Below, one piece after another: positions 50,080 to 60,229 of a stretch of 64,000 nucleotides of DNA; the first letter of the stretch is position 1; each line of letters opens with the position of its first letter. The position numbers and the translations under genes are program-made. Under the pieces are notes generated by a model. The model had not been told where the DNA came from. It searched no databases and saw nothing but the letters and a program-made list of their open reading frames with translations. The stretch is from NCBI GenBank assembly GCA_003281485.1, contig QCBW01000002.1, positions 62,001-126,000 on the forward strand, read 5' to 3'. Source of the DNA: Prochlorococcus sp. AG-347-J20 (GTDB taxonomy: Bacteria; Cyanobacteriota; Cyanobacteriia; PCC-6307; Cyanobiaceae).

Positions 50080-51396
50080 TTAGATAGTTAATTTGGCAAG
50101 GTCTTCCCAAAAAGCTGGATATGAAACGCTAGATGCATCTGCTCTTAAAATTTTTGAGGTTCCTTTGGCGAGTAGTGATGCGATAGCAAGACTCATTGAT
50201 ACTCGATGATCTGTTTCACTATCTACCTCCGCAGAATGAAATTTTGATTGGCCATTAATAATTAATCCATCCTCTTTTTCAGTGATTTCAGCACCGAATT
50301 TTCGCAACTGTCTTGCCATGACTTTTAATCGGTCTGTTTCCTTAACTCTTAATTCCTGTGCATCATTAATTTCAGATACTCCATCACAAAAACAGGCAGC
50401 TACAGTGAGAATTGGAATTTCATCTATGAGTTTTGGGAGAATATCTCCTTGAATGGTGAATGATCTTAAATTATTTGCAGTATGTACCTTAATAGATCCA
50501 ATAGGTTCTCCTGCAATAGTAGATTTATCCAAAATTTCATAATTGCATCCCATCAAATCCATTACATTTAATATTCCTGTTCTAGTGGGATTTAATCCAA
50601 CATTTTTAATTAAAACTTCTGAATTTGGAACAATAGATGCAGCAATCATCCAAAAGGATGCAGAACTGATGTCTCCAGGGATTAATATTCTCTGACCATT
50701 TAAGTTGCTCCCCGACTTTATTACAATATTTCTTCCTAATTCTCCTCTAATACTTATGTTTGCCCCAAATGCTTTTAGCATTCTTTCTGTATGATCTCTT
50801 GAAGATGCTGGCTCAATAACAGAAGTGGTTCCAGAAGCTTTAAGGCCTGCCAATAATATTGCGGATTTTACTTGAGCACTTGCTACAGGGGTTCCAATAA
50901 CACATCCTTTGAGTTTATTTCCATCAATTGAGATTGGAGCTTTGTTCCCCTTCTCTCTACCATAAATTTTGCCACCCATCAAAGATAAAGGTTTGCCCAC
51001 TCTACCCATTGGCCTCTCATTGAGAGACATGTCCCCCGTTAAGATAAAATTCTTATCCTCTTGACCGGCTAGTAACCCCATCAATAATCTCATGGTGGTT
51101 CCCGAATTCCCACAATTTAGAATCTCTTTAGGCTCTTTTAATCCATCAAGACCCAATCCTGAAATCGTAAAAGGCTCATCTTTTTTTATTTCCGGTATAT
51201 TTACACCTAATTTTCTAAGACAATCAGCAGTTGAAAGCGGATCTTCAGAATGTAAAAACCCCTCAATAGTGGTGTCACCCTTAGCGATACTTCCAATTAT
51301 TAAAGCTCTGTGAGAGATGGATTTATCTCCAGGTACTTTTATTTTTCCTTTTAAATTAATTCCACCTTTTATTGTGCGGATATTATTCATTTCCAA
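50080..51396 (-). CDS. aroA: 3-phosphoshikimate 1-carboxyvinyltransferase (EPSP synthase)
   Basis: It adds the enolpyruvyl group in the shikimate pathway, the target of glyphosate. The 438-residue protein has [19 protein letters not shown] (residues 22-40), the [18 protein letters not shown] block, the LNERPMGR segment and [13 protein letters not shown]. It is close to the class II type by the NSGTTMRL context, but this was not tested. It starts about 100 bp from comB, in the opposite direction. Confidence 0.95.
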   Translation of the reverse strand: MEMNNIRTIKGGINLKGKIKVPGDKSISHRALIIGSIAKGDTTIEGFLHSEDPLSTADCLRKLGVNIPEIKKDEPFTISGLGLDGLKEPKEILNCGNSGTTMRLLMGLLAGQEDKNFILTGDMSLNERPMGRVGKPLSLMGGKIYGREKGNKAPISIDGNKLKGCVIGTPVASAQVKSAILLAGLKASGTTSVIEPASSRDHTERMLKAFGANISIRGELGRNIVIKSGSNLNGQRILIPGDISSASFWMIAASIVPNSEVLIKNVGLNPTRTGILNVMDLMGCNYEILDKSTIAGEPIGSIKVHTANNLRSFTIQGDILPKLIDEIPILTVAACFCDGVSEINDAQELRVKETDRLKVMARQLRKFGAEITEKEDGLIINGQSKFHSAEVDSETDHRVSMSLAIASLLAKGTSKILRADASSVSYPAFWEDLAKLTI

Positions 51397-51509
51397 ATTA
51401 ATACTTGATGAAATTTATATAAAACAAATTAGTTCTATATTATCAATAAGTTTGATTTTAAAAAAAAAATAATCAAATTAAGTAACTGTTTTCTATAATA
51501 AATCGAGAA

Positions 51510-51514
51510 AAGGA
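51510..51514 (+). promoter_or_regulatory. Shine-Dalgarno AAGGA of comB
   Basis: AAGGA at 51510-51514 stands 7 nt before ATT at 51522, the standard spacing. It is the only good Shine-Dalgarno in this area and helps decide the comB start. Confidence 0.55.
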
Positions 51515-51521
51515 TCCGACT

Positions 51522-52250
51522 ATTAACCTTACTTATTATCACGTTGCAAAGGATGTTCCAGAATTTAATCCTGATATTGCAATTGTCATTGATGTTTTAA
51601 GAGCTACAACTACAATTTCTTGGGCTTTAAATAATGGAGCTGACTCAATACAAGTTTTTGCAGATTTAGATCTATTAAAAAAATCTGCAGTCAAGTGGCA
51701 AGCTGATGAGAGACTAATGCTCGGAGAGAGAGGCGGAAAAAAAATTAATGGCTTTGATTTAGGGAATTCTCCTTTATCAGTTACAAAAGAAGTTGTTAAT
51801 GGTAAAAGACTTTTTATGAGCACAACTAATGGGACTAAATCGTTGCATAAAGTTCAAAATGCGAACTATTTATTTGCTATGGGGCTCCCAAATAGGAAAG
51901 CAGTTGCCGAAAAAATCATTTCATTAGAAAGAGAAAATGTTTTAATACTTGGTAGTGGTTGGGAAGGCTCATATTCACTTGAGGATTCTTTGGCTGCAGG
52001 TGCATTGGCTTCATACTTGCAACAGAACTGTGATTTTGAAATTAATATTATGAATGATGAATTACAGGCTGCTTTGGCACTCTGGGATTTTTGGAAAAAT
52101 GATATTTTGAAGTGTTTAAAAACAGCAACCCATGGCAAAAGATTGACAAGTCTTGGAGATTATGAGGATGATTTAAAATGTTGCTCTGAACTTGATTGCT
52201 TAGATATTGTTCCAGCTCAAGTTGAAAGAGGTGTGATTCGTGCCTCATGA
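51522..52250 (+). CDS. comB: Probable 2-phosphosulfolactate phosphatase, apparent ATT start
   Basis: A 242-residue ComB-family phosphatase (in methanogens, coenzyme M synthesis; widespread in cyanobacteria with unclear role). Conserved parts are IDVLRATTTISWALNNGA, GERGGKKINGFDLGNSP, STTNGTKSL and EDSLAAGALASYL. The frame has an in-frame TAA at 51483 and no ATG, GTG or TTG before the conserved N-terminus. ATT at 51522 gives the expected start (NLTYYHVA), 7 nt after AAGGA. The first ATG, at 51717, would remove 65 conserved residues and is not a credible start. CTG at 51486 is a weaker alternative. Confidence 0.85.
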   Translation: MNLTYYHVAKDVPEFNPDIAIVIDVLRATTTISWALNNGADSIQVFADLDLLKKSAVKWQADERLMLGERGGKKINGFDLGNSPLSVTKEVVNGKRLFMSTTNGTKSLHKVQNANYLFAMGLPNRKAVAEKIISLERENVLILGSGWEGSYSLEDSLAAGALASYLQQNCDFEINIMNDELQAALALWDFWKNDILKCLKTATHGKRLTSLGDYEDDLKCCSELDCLDIVPAQVERGVIRAS

Positions 52251-52268
52251 TTTACGAATTGGTTTATT

Positions 52269-52273
52269 AGGAG
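52269..52273 (+). promoter_or_regulatory. Shine-Dalgarno AGGAG of the nitrilase gene
   Basis: AGGAG at 52269-52273 lies 7 nt before TTG at 52281 and supports that TTG as the start codon. Confidence 0.65.
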
Positions 52274-52280
52274 TAAAGAT

Positions 52281-53108
52281 TTGACTGATTTTCTAGTGGC
52301 TGCATTGCAAATTACAAGCACTTCAAATGTTGAAGCGAATTTTGTTGAAGCAGAAGAACAAATTGAATTGGCCGCTAGAAGAGGTGCTGAGTTAATCGGG
52401 TTGCCTGAGAATTTTGCTTTTTTAGGAGAAGATGACGAAAAACTTAGATTAGCTTCTGATTTGTCAATTAAGTGTACAAACTTCCTCAAGACTATGTCGC
52501 AAAGATATCAAGTGTTTCTTTTGGGTGGAGGTTATCCTGTTCCTGCTGGTGATGATAGTCATACTTTAAATAGATCAGTTCTTTTTGGAAGAGATGGACA
52601 GGTCATGGCACAATATGACAAAATCCACTTGTTTGATGTTGATTTGCCGGATGGAAATTTATATAAGGAATCATCAACTATTTTGTCAGGAGAGGAATAT
52701 CCTCCTGTTGTAGATATTCCAGGTTTATGCAAAGTAGGATTATCAATTTGTTATGATGTTAGATTTCCTGAACTTTATAGATATCTCTCTTCGAATGGTG
52801 CAGAGTTAATTATGATTCCCGCCGCTTTTACAGCATTTACTGGAAAAGATCACTGGCAAATCTTACTGCAGGCAAGAGCAATTGAGAATACAGCATATGT
52901 AGTTGCTCCAGCTCAAACTGGGATTCATTATGGAAGAAGACAAAGCCATGGACATGCAATGGTAATTGACCCGTGGGGAACTGTTTTGTCTGATGCTGGG
53001 AAAACCCAGGGGGCAGCAATAGCTCCAGCTGATAAAGAAAGAGTAAAGAAAATTAGAGAACAGATGCCAAGCCTTAAACATAGAAAAAATAAATTGTTTT
53101 CAAACTAA
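52281..53108 (+). CDS. Carbon-nitrogen hydrolase (nitrilase superfamily, Nit1/Nit2-like)
   Basis: A 275-residue hydrolase of C-N bonds, probably an omega-amidase or deaminated-glutathione amidase. The catalytic triad is visible: Glu in LPENFAFL (residue about 44), Lys in YDKIHLFDVDLPDG and Cys in LSICYDVRFPELYR. DHWQILLQARAIEN follows. The start is TTG at 52281 behind AGGAG. The stop and the amidase ATG overlap by one base (TAATG), so the two are coupled. Confidence 0.9.
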   Translation: MTDFLVAALQITSTSNVEANFVEAEEQIELAARRGAELIGLPENFAFLGEDDEKLRLASDLSIKCTNFLKTMSQRYQVFLLGGGYPVPAGDDSHTLNRSVLFGRDGQVMAQYDKIHLFDVDLPDGNLYKESSTILSGEEYPPVVDIPGLCKVGLSICYDVRFPELYRYLSSNGAELIMIPAAFTAFTGKDHWQILLQARAIENTAYVVAPAQTGIHYGRRQSHGHAMVIDPWGTVLSDAGKTQGAAIAPADKERVKKIREQMPSLKHRKNKLFSN

Positions 53109-54193
53109 TGTCAAAGGTTTTTAAAAACAAACTTTTACGTTATTTATATGTTTTTTTATTTTTAAATCCTACGATTCTCCCAGTTAACTCTTCAAGTGCT
53201 TTAGCAGCATGGTCTCTAAACTCAAATGGGGTTTTAGAATTAAGAACTAAATCAAACACAAATTTAAAAGCATATTTTCAGAAATCTAACCAATTATATG
53301 GGGATAGATTCTGGGTTGATTTTCCAGGAGAATTAAAAAATCCCAGAACTTTAAAAGGTAATGGTCCAATAAAAGAAATCAGATTAGGTAAACCTAAAAG
53401 AGGTAAAACAAGACTAGTAATCGAATTCAAAGAAGAAACTTATTTGAACCCTTTGACTTGGCGAATGATTGGATTAAATCAAAATTCTTGGAGAATAAAA
53501 CTTTTTAAACCAAAATATGCATTTAAAAAGATTGGTGAAGGTTTCGTTGAAAAGAAAGTTGAAAAATTTAAAGTAAATAGAAACTCGAACTATTTGAATA
53601 AAAGGGGGCATGATTTCCTTGAATTGCCAAATGTAAAAGAGAATAAATTTTCGGTTGTTATCGATCCAGGGCATGGAGGGCCAGACCCAGGAGCAATTGG
53701 TATAGGAGGTATTCGAGAAACAGATGTTGTTCTCGAAGTATCCAAAATAGTTGAAAAGTTACTGTCTCAGAAAGGTGTCAAAGTAACCTTGACTAGAAAA
53801 AATGAAGTTGATTTGGATTTACCCCCTAGAGTCTCCTTTGCTAACAAAACGAACGCGGATATCTTTGTGAGTATTCATGCAAATGCCTCAAGAGGGAAAA
53901 GAAGAGATATTAATGGTTTAGAGACTTTCTATTTTAAGGGGTGGAAAGGTAGATCACTCGCTAAAGGAATTCAAAAACAAATTCTAAGAGTTTCTCCTGG
54001 GAGTCCTGACCGAGGAGTTAAACAAGGTAGATTTTACGTAATTAAAAATACTAAAATGCCTGCAGTTCTTGTCGAAATTGGATTTTTAACAGGAAGATTA
54101 GATGCAAGAAGATTAGAAAAACCGACACATCGTAAAAGAATTGCTTATGCAATTGCAAAAGGTATTCTCGAATATCTTTCTAAAGTACGATGA
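53108..54193 (+). CDS. N-acetylmuramoyl-L-alanine amidase with AMIN domain
   Basis: A 361-residue zinc amidase that cleaves septal peptidoglycan, exported to the periplasm. The first 34 residues hold a hydrophobic segment and a cleavage-like SSSALAAWS. An AMIN domain (about 35-140) targets it to the septum. The Amidase_3 domain begins near 178: VVIDPGHGGPDPGAIG (zinc His), ETDVVLEVS (zinc Glu), VSIHANA (zinc His) and VEIGFLTG (catalytic Glu). It overlaps murI by 4 bp. Confidence 0.93.
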   Translation: MSKVFKNKLLRYLYVFLFLNPTILPVNSSSALAAWSLNSNGVLELRTKSNTNLKAYFQKSNQLYGDRFWVDFPGELKNPRTLKGNGPIKEIRLGKPKRGKTRLVIEFKEETYLNPLTWRMIGLNQNSWRIKLFKPKYAFKKIGEGFVEKKVEKFKVNRNSNYLNKRGHDFLELPNVKENKFSVVIDPGHGGPDPGAIGIGGIRETDVVLEVSKIVEKLLSQKGVKVTLTRKNEVDLDLPPRVSFANKTNADIFVSIHANASRGKRRDINGLETFYFKGWKGRSLAKGIQKQILRVSPGSPDRGVKQGRFYVIKNTKMPAVLVEIGFLTGRLDARRLEKPTHRKRIAYAIAKGILEYLSKVR

Positions 54194-54984
54194 AACTTAA
54201 AGTAGGTATATTTGATAGTGGTATAGGTGGCTTTACCATCCTAAATGCCTTAATAAAAACTCGAAAAGATGTTGAAGTTTTTTATTTGGCTGATACAAAA
54301 AGAATCCCTTTTGGAAACAAAAAATCTGAAGAAATAAGATGCATCGCAGAAGAAATATGCATCTTTTTTAAAGATAAGAATTTGGATGCTATTTTAATAG
54401 CCTGTAATACCACAAATGCATGTGCACTTGATGTTGTAGAGAAAGCATTGAGGATCCCTTGTTTTGACCTTATAAACTCTGTATCAGAAGAAGTTAAAAA
54501 ACAAACTATTGGAGTTTTAGCAACTCCTACAACAGTAAGATCATCATTTTACAGAAATGCTATGAACTCTAAAAAAGAGAATTTAGAAATATATCAGCAA
54601 GAATGTCCAGAATTTGTATCTGAGATCGAAAAAGAAAAACTTAATTTTGGTAAATTAAACTATTTATCAGAATTGTATTTAAGGCCACTAATAAATAAGA
54701 ATATTCAAGAATTAATACTTGGATGTAGTCACTATCCTCTAATTTATGATTTTTTAAGAGAAAAAATAGACTCTAATATAAATATTATTGATCCATCGGA
54801 AGCATTAGTAAAAAAATTTAATGAATCTTTCGTTATCCCAAAAACTGACTGTTATGAAAGTGTTTCTTACGAAAATGTAAAATTCTTTGTCACTTCAGAT
54901 AAGATTGAATTTTCCAAAAAAGTAAAAACTTGGCTCGAAATTAATAAAGAAATTAGGTTAGTTAACCTCCGAAGCAATGTTTGA
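54190..54984 (+). CDS. murI: Glutamate racemase
   Basis: It makes D-glutamate for peptidoglycan. The 264-residue cofactor-free racemase has GIFDSGIGGFTILNAL (residues 6-21), catalytic Cys in IACNTTNACALD and LILGCSHYPLIYDFL with the second catalytic Cys. The ATG overlaps the amidase stop (ATGA), grouping two cell wall genes. Confidence 0.95.
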   Translation: MKLKVGIFDSGIGGFTILNALIKTRKDVEVFYLADTKRIPFGNKKSEEIRCIAEEICIFFKDKNLDAILIACNTTNACALDVVEKALRIPCFDLINSVSEEVKKQTIGVLATPTTVRSSFYRNAMNSKKENLEIYQQECPEFVSEIEKEKLNFGKLNYLSELYLRPLINKNIQELILGCSHYPLIYDFLREKIDSNINIIDPSEALVKKFNESFVIPKTDCYESVSYENVKFFVTSDKIEFSKKVKTWLEINKEIRLVNLRSNV

Positions 54985-55011
54985 TTCTCTAATATATAAG
55001 AGAGGTCAATC

Positions 55012-55983
55012 ATGAACACAGTAACAGAGCTACTACAACCAGTTGAAAATGATCTTGATGATCTTATTCTTGAACTGAAAAATCTAATAGGAGCTGGTCA
55101 TCCAATTCTTCAGGCTGCAGCAGAACATTTGTTTAGTGCTGGTGGAAAAAGATTGAGACCAGGTATCGTTTTATTACTTTCAAAAGCTATATCTCCTGAA
55201 TTTAATTTAACTAGTAAACACAAAAGACTTGCAGAAATAACTGAAATGATTCATACAGCATCATTAGTTCATGATGATGTAGTTGATGAAGCATCTATAA
55301 GAAGGGGGGTAGATACAGTACATAGTAGATTTAACACCAGAGTTGCTGTTTTGGCCGGTGACTTTCTTTTCGCTCAAGCAAGTTGGCATTTAGCAAATCT
55401 TGACAATGTAGACGTTGTTAAATTACTTAGTAGAGTAATAATGGATTTAGCAGAAGGTGAAATTAAACAAAATTTAAATAGATTTGATTCGGCTCAATCT
55501 TTTTCTAAATACATCAATAAAAGCTATTGTAAGACTGCATCCTTAATTGCAAATAGTTGTAAAGCGGCTGGAGTTCTGACGAATCTAAATGATAAAGAGT
55601 TATCTTCGCTATATGATTTTGGTAAAAATATAGGTTTGGCTTTCCAAGTTGTGGATGACATTCTTGACTTCACCGGTAATGATAAACAACTTGGAAAACC
55701 TGCTGTAAGTGATCTTGCTAGCGGTTATCTTACTGCACCAGTTTTATATGCTTTAGAAGAAGACAAAAAATTGTCTTTACTGATAAACAGAGAACTTGCT
55801 GAAAAAGATGATTTAGATGATGCGCTGAATATCATTATGAATTCTAAAGCTATCGAAAACTCTAGAAAACTAGCTGAGGAATTTGCAACTATCTCTAAGG
55901 AAGCTCTAGTTTGGCTACCTGATTCAGAATATAAGAGAGCATTAATGGCTCTTCCAGAATTTGTTCTAAGCCGTATTTATTAG
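55012..55983 (+). CDS. All-trans prenyl diphosphate synthase (solanesyl diphosphate synthase-like)
   Basis: A 323-residue class I prenyltransferase that makes the long isoprenoid tail of plastoquinone. The first Asp-rich motif is HDDVVDEASIRRG (near residue 85), preceded by GGKRLRP (residues 44-50). The second is FQVVDDILDFTG. The bulky or small residue rule for chain length was not applied. It follows murI by 27 bp, with a short inverted repeat (CTCT/AGAG) in the gap. Confidence 0.92.
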   Translation: MNTVTELLQPVENDLDDLILELKNLIGAGHPILQAAAEHLFSAGGKRLRPGIVLLLSKAISPEFNLTSKHKRLAEITEMIHTASLVHDDVVDEASIRRGVDTVHSRFNTRVAVLAGDFLFAQASWHLANLDNVDVVKLLSRVIMDLAEGEIKQNLNRFDSAQSFSKYINKSYCKTASLIANSCKAAGVLTNLNDKELSSLYDFGKNIGLAFQVVDDILDFTGNDKQLGKPAVSDLASGYLTAPVLYALEEDKKLSLLINRELAEKDDLDDALNIIMNSKAIENSRKLAEEFATISKEALVWLPDSEYKRALMALPEFVLSRIY

Positions 55984-56078
55984 ATCTATTAAAAATAAAT
56001 TATTCCAGCTAAATTATTATTAAAATTTTTGAAAATCATTAATTATTCGACTAAATTTACTAAGCATAGATTTATTTA

Positions 56079-58061
56079 ATGTCTTTAGATAAAAGAAATT
56101 CAATCAATAACATACTTGAAGAAAAGAGAATTTTTCATCCCTCAAAAAAATTTGCAGAAAACTCAAATATTAGTTCTCAAGAAGAATTACTAAATCTAAA
56201 AAAACGAGCATCAGATAATCCTATGCAATTCTGGGAATCTTTTGCAAAATCTGAACTAGATTGGTTTAAGCCATTTCAAACTGTATTAGATAGCGATAAT
56301 GCTCCTTTTTTTAAATGGTTTAAGGAGGGGAAACTTAATATTACTTATAACTGCTTAGATAGACACATTAAGAGAGGAATTGGAGGAAAGACTGCTCTCA
56401 TATGGGAAGGTGAACCTGGAGACAGCAAAAAATTTACTTATGAAGAACTTTTAAAAGAGGTATGTAAAGCTGCTAATGCATTAAAAACTATTGGAGTTAA
56501 AAGAGGAGATTTGGTATGTATTTATATGCCAATGATTCCTGAGGCAATGTTTGCGATGTTAGCTTGTGCAAGAATCGGAGCCCCCCACTCTGTTGTTTTT
56601 GGAGGATTTTCTTCGGAAGCTCTCAAAGATAGATTAATTGATGGAAACGCTAAAGTTGTTATCACTGCAGATGGTGGATTTAGAAAAGATAAGGTGATTG
56701 AGCTTAAGCGGGCAGTTGATACGGCAATCGAAAGTGGGGCGGATAAAGTTGTTGAAAAAGTGGTTGTCGTTCAAAGAACTAAAAAAAATATTTCTATGAT
56801 TAATGGTAGAGATTTTTGGTGGCACGAATTGTTGATAGATCAAAAAGAAGAGTGTGAACCCGAAATAATGAATAGCGAAGATAGACTTTTTATTCTTTAC
56901 ACTTCAGGTTCTACTGGAAAACCTAAAGGTGTTGTCCACACTACAGGTGGTTATAACCTGTGGTCTCATTTAACATTTAAATGGATCTTTGATTTAAAAG
57001 ATGATGACATTTATTGGTGTACGGCTGATGTTGGTTGGATTACAGGCCATAGTTATATAGTTTATGGACCATTATCTAATGGCGCTACTACTGTAATGTT
57101 TGAGGGGGTTCCAAGACCTTCTAATTTAGGGGCTTTTTGGGAAATTGTTCAGAAATATAAGGTTTCTATTTTTTATACTGCTCCAACAGCGATAAGAGCA
57201 TTTATGAAGTCTGGACGTGAAATTCCTGATAAATATAATCTAGATAGTCTTAGACTTTTGGGTACAGTCGGAGAGCCCATTAATCCTGAAGCATGGATGT
57301 GGTACAAAGAAGTTATTGGCAATAATAAATGCCCTATAGTTGATACATGGTGGCAAACTGAAACTGGTGGTGTCATGATTAGTCCTTTGCCTGGAGTTGT
57401 TGCGACAAAGCCGGGTTCAGCTACTTTCCCTCTGCCAGGAATCGAAGTCGAAATCGTCGATAAGAATGGAGATAAGGTTCAGGAGAACGAGGGTGGCTAT
57501 TTAATTATTAAGAAACCATGGCCAGGAATGATGAGAACAATTCACGGAAACTCAGAGAGATATTTGGAGAGTTATTGGGAATATATTTCCTTTAAAGGAG
57601 AAAAAAATGTTTATTTTGCTGGAGATGGAGCACGCATTGATGAAGATGGATATATATGGATTATGGGAAGAGTTGATGATGTTATAAGTGTTTCAGGACA
57701 TCGGTTAGGAACAATGGAAATAGAATCTGCTTTGGTAAGTCATAAATCAGTTGCAGAAGCTGCTGTTGTTGGAAAAAAAGATGATTTGAAAGGTGAAGTA
57801 ATAGTCGCTTTTATATCTCTTGAGAAAGATGTTAATAGTTCTTCAGAATTAGTAGAGGAATTAAAAAAACATGTTGTTATTGAAATTGGAATTATCGCTA
57901 AACCAGAAAAAATAATAATTTCTGACGCACTTCCTAAAACACGAAGTGGAAAAATTATGAGGAGAATTTTAAGATCTTTAGCTGGTGGAGAAAAAATTAG
58001 TGGTGATATTAGTACTCTTGAAGATAGTTCTGTTTTAGAAAAGCTGAAAGAATTATCTTAA
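56079..58061 (+). CDS. acs: Acetyl-CoA synthetase
   Basis: It activates acetate to acetyl-CoA through acetyl-AMP. The 660-residue protein has ATP motif [20 protein letters not shown] (A3), [20 protein letters not shown], the acyl-pocket segment [19 protein letters not shown], and the hinge [20 protein letters not shown]. The acetylation-site Lys is in [14 protein letters not shown]. It ends by overlapping the convergent DUF1350 gene by 4 bp. Confidence 0.96.
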   Translation: MSLDKRNSINNILEEKRIFHPSKKFAENSNISSQEELLNLKKRASDNPMQFWESFAKSELDWFKPFQTVLDSDNAPFFKWFKEGKLNITYNCLDRHIKRGIGGKTALIWEGEPGDSKKFTYEELLKEVCKAANALKTIGVKRGDLVCIYMPMIPEAMFAMLACARIGAPHSVVFGGFSSEALKDRLIDGNAKVVITADGGFRKDKVIELKRAVDTAIESGADKVVEKVVVVQRTKKNISMINGRDFWWHELLIDQKEECEPEIMNSEDRLFILYTSGSTGKPKGVVHTTGGYNLWSHLTFKWIFDLKDDDIYWCTADVGWITGHSYIVYGPLSNGATTVMFEGVPRPSNLGAFWEIVQKYKVSIFYTAPTAIRAFMKSGREIPDKYNLDSLRLLGTVGEPINPEAWMWYKEVIGNNKCPIVDTWWQTETGGVMISPLPGVVATKPGSATFPLPGIEVEIVDKNGDKVQENEGGYLIIKKPWPGMMRTIHGNSERYLESYWEYISFKGEKNVYFAGDGARIDEDGYIWIMGRVDDVISVSGHRLGTMEIESALVSHKSVAEAAVVGKKDDLKGEVIVAFISLEKDVNSSSELVEELKKHVVIEIGIIAKPEKIIISDALPKTRSGKIMRRILRSLAGGEKISGDISTLEDSSVLEKLKELS

Positions 58062-58780
58062 TCAGATGCATCAATTAAATTAGAAATTTTTTTTATAGTA
58101 TTTCTTTTGAATTCATCATCGGCCCAGTCTCCCAAAAAATTTTCTCTAAGTCCTGCACTTGCAATAATAGTGTGAGTTCCTTTTAACATTACGCCTTTAG
58201 AATTATCTTCTTTTCTACCTTTCAGACAAGAAAATAATTTATCGGTTTGATCTAATTCGTCTGAGTTAAATTTTATTAGGAAGTTATTTTTTTGATTGTA
58301 TGTTTTTTCAATTAATCGCAATGTTCTTTCAGGGCTTGGGCTGAATTCACTGTTAAATTCTAATTTTTGAGAAATTTGTTTCAAAAATGGAATTGATTTA
58401 TTGGCACTAAAGTTATTGAAACTAATTGATATGAATTTTTCGCAATTTCTTCCTCCATCAGGAGAAATTAAATGAAGTTTACAGCCTAGACTGTGCCCAA
58501 TTCTTATTGAAGGAATTGTTGTTCCTATCCTCTTGGATAAAGATATTCGGCAATTTTTGAAATCTCTCCATGCTTTAATAGCAAGTTGTTGGTGATCAAA
58601 TTGAGGAGTATATTTATATGCATGTACTGCATAGTTTTTATTAATTAAACTTTCTATGAATCTTTTATAAGTTAAATCTGGTTTAGAAGCAAGATAACTT
58701 CCACCAATAAATTCCACAATTTTTTTAGGGTTTGAAGGCCAATAACAAAAATTATTAAATTGATATTTTGTAAAAGTCAT
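58058..58780 (-). CDS. DUF1350 family alpha/beta-hydrolase-like protein
   Basis: A 240-residue protein of the cyanobacterial and plastid DUF1350 family. It has [20 protein letters not shown] (residues 23-42) and [13 protein letters not shown], a GxSxG-type nucleophile elbow. [15 protein letters not shown] follows. A hydrolase function is inferred from the fold only. It is alone on this strand and converges with acs. Confidence 0.82.
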   Translation of the reverse strand: MTFTKYQFNNFCYWPSNPKKIVEFIGGSYLASKPDLTYKRFIESLINKNYAVHAYKYTPQFDHQQLAIKAWRDFKNCRISLSKRIGTTIPSIRIGHSLGCKLHLISPDGGRNCEKFISISFNNFSANKSIPFLKQISQKLEFNSEFSPSPERTLRLIEKTYNQKNNFLIKFNSDELDQTDKLFSCLKGRKEDNSKGVMLKGTHTIIASAGLRENFLGDWADDEFKRNTIKKISNLIDASD

Positions 58781-58897
58781 CTTTCATAAACAAACAATGT
58801 TTCAAAAATTATTTTCTAATTATGTTTCTTAATTTATATTAATTTAAGAGAAATTTTTATTAAATGCGTCAAGATAAATGAAAGTATTATCAGCTAA

Positions 58898-59677
58898 TTG
58901 GAACTATCTAATAAAAAAGAATTAAATCAATTGGATATTCTTCAAGATCAAGTTATCAGTTGTCCCTCTGAAAAGAGTTTTGCTAATCAAAATAAAAAAA
59001 TTGAGAAAATTTTAATTCTTGATACTGAAACAACAGGTTTAGACGAAAATAAAGATGAAGTGATAGAGATAGGTTGTATTTTGTTTGATGTTTCTTTTAA
59101 GTGCGTGCTTTCACAAGTTTCATTTTTATTCCCAGTTAATAATAATGAAGCTGAACATGTTAATGGAATTTCAGCTGAAGTAACTAATATCTCTCAACCA
59201 TGGGAAGATGGATTGAATTTCTTTCTAAAACTTGTTGATTGTTCAGATTTCATTGTTGCGCATAATGTAGAGTTTGATAAGAAATGGTTTGGCAAAGGAA
59301 GATTGCCTAAGCTTAATAAAAAATGGATATGCAGTTTAGAGGATATTAATTGGTCTTCTCAAAAATTACTAAAAACAAGACCTTCAGTAACTGATCTGGC
59401 CCTATCTTTTTCAATACCAGTTTGGAATTTACATAGAGCTTTGTCGGACTGTTTTTATATATCTGAGGTATTCAAAAAATGTGATAATTTAGAGGAACTT
59501 TTACTTAAAGCTACCGAACCAAGGTTTTTATACAAGGCGCTTATTAGTTACGAAGACAGATCTTTAGCTAAAAATGCTGGGTTCAGATGGAATAGTCCTG
59601 TGCAAGGAGCTTGGTCAAGAAAATTAACTACTGATGAGGCAAAAAATCTTGATTTTAAAGTAGAGATTTTGAATTAA
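58898..59677 (+). CDS. DnaQ-like 3'-5' exonuclease with C-terminal extension
   Basis: A 259-residue protein with a DEDDh exonuclease fold (residues 36 to about 195). Exo I is ILDTETTGLDE (D42, E44), Exo II is IVAHNVEFDKKWF and Exo III is HRALSDCFYIS. A C-terminal part of about 60 residues (AKNAGFRWNSPVQGAWSRKL) has a GFRW...W pattern not needed for catalysis. It may be a proofreading-like or RNase T-like enzyme, not the replicative epsilon. The start is TTG at 58898, directly after an in-frame stop. Confidence 0.85.
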   Translation: MELSNKKELNQLDILQDQVISCPSEKSFANQNKKIEKILILDTETTGLDENKDEVIEIGCILFDVSFKCVLSQVSFLFPVNNNEAEHVNGISAEVTNISQPWEDGLNFFLKLVDCSDFIVAHNVEFDKKWFGKGRLPKLNKKWICSLEDINWSSQKLLKTRPSVTDLALSFSIPVWNLHRALSDCFYISEVFKKCDNLEELLLKATEPRFLYKALISYEDRSLAKNAGFRWNSPVQGAWSRKLTTDEAKNLDFKVEILN

Positions 59678-59707
59678 TATTCAATAAATTTTTGACTAAG
59701 AAAATAT

Positions 59708-60130
59708 CTAGTGCATCTTACAGGGCATCCATTTATTACCCATTTTATGTGCTCCAATACATCCGTATTTAGAGGCAGCCTTTTCAGCTTCTTGTTTAGT
59801 GTTAAATAGATCTGACATAATATTTTCTTTGCCTGAATTTGAGATTTGTTTGGAATGATTATGATGATTGTATTTAGAATTAGGTGAATACTCCAATATT
59901 CCCATAGTCGTTAAACCGAATGAGATAATTCCCATCCCTACTACTGATAAATTGATTATTCCCATTGCTACTGCCCCAATAGAAAATACTCCCATTGGGA
60001 CTATCCCAATACTTATTACTCCCATTGGCACTATTCCTATTGAAACTATGCCTAGTGGTGCTATTCCAAAAGCAATTTTTTTTGGTTTTGTACCGCAATG
60101 CTGATTCTCTTTATTTTTATTAATTCCCAA
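59708..60130 (-). CDS. Glycine-pentad repeat protein with C-terminal DUF3721
   Basis: A 140-residue protein. From residue 22 to 77 a Gly recurs every five residues (22, 27, 32, 37, 42, 47, 52, 57, 67, 72, 77, with Ser at 62). The residues between are Ile, Val, Met, Pro and Ser. The repeat is hydrophobic and may be membrane-associated or a beta-helix. A His-rich linker (HHNHSK, 89-94) follows. The end (108-140) is DUF3721, a short cyanobacterial domain with C124, H128, C137 and H140. A metal role is inference. Confidence 0.7.
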   Translation of the reverse strand: MGINKNKENQHCGTKPKKIAFGIAPLGIVSIGIVPMGVISIGIVPMGVFSIGAVAMGIINLSVVGMGIISFGLTTMGILEYSPNSKYNHHNHSKQISNSGKENIMSDLFNTKQEAEKAASKYGCIGAHKMGNKWMPCKMH

Positions 60131-60229
60131 TTTTTTTTCTAAATGTTAAATTAAAATTGTCTCACAATACCACTAATCAAAGATTTATTTCTATTTGAAT
60201 TAAAAAATTTTGAATTATTTTCTAGAACT

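Noticed and set aside
51717..52250. comB starting at the first ATG (51717)
   Set aside because: It would discard the conserved N-terminal 65 residues, including the DVLRATTT segment.
59868..60104. A 78-codon plus-strand frame opposite the glycine repeat protein
   Set aside because: It simply mirrors the repeat on the other strand (IPI-rich) and has no start signal; the minus-strand frame carries the DUF3721 domain.
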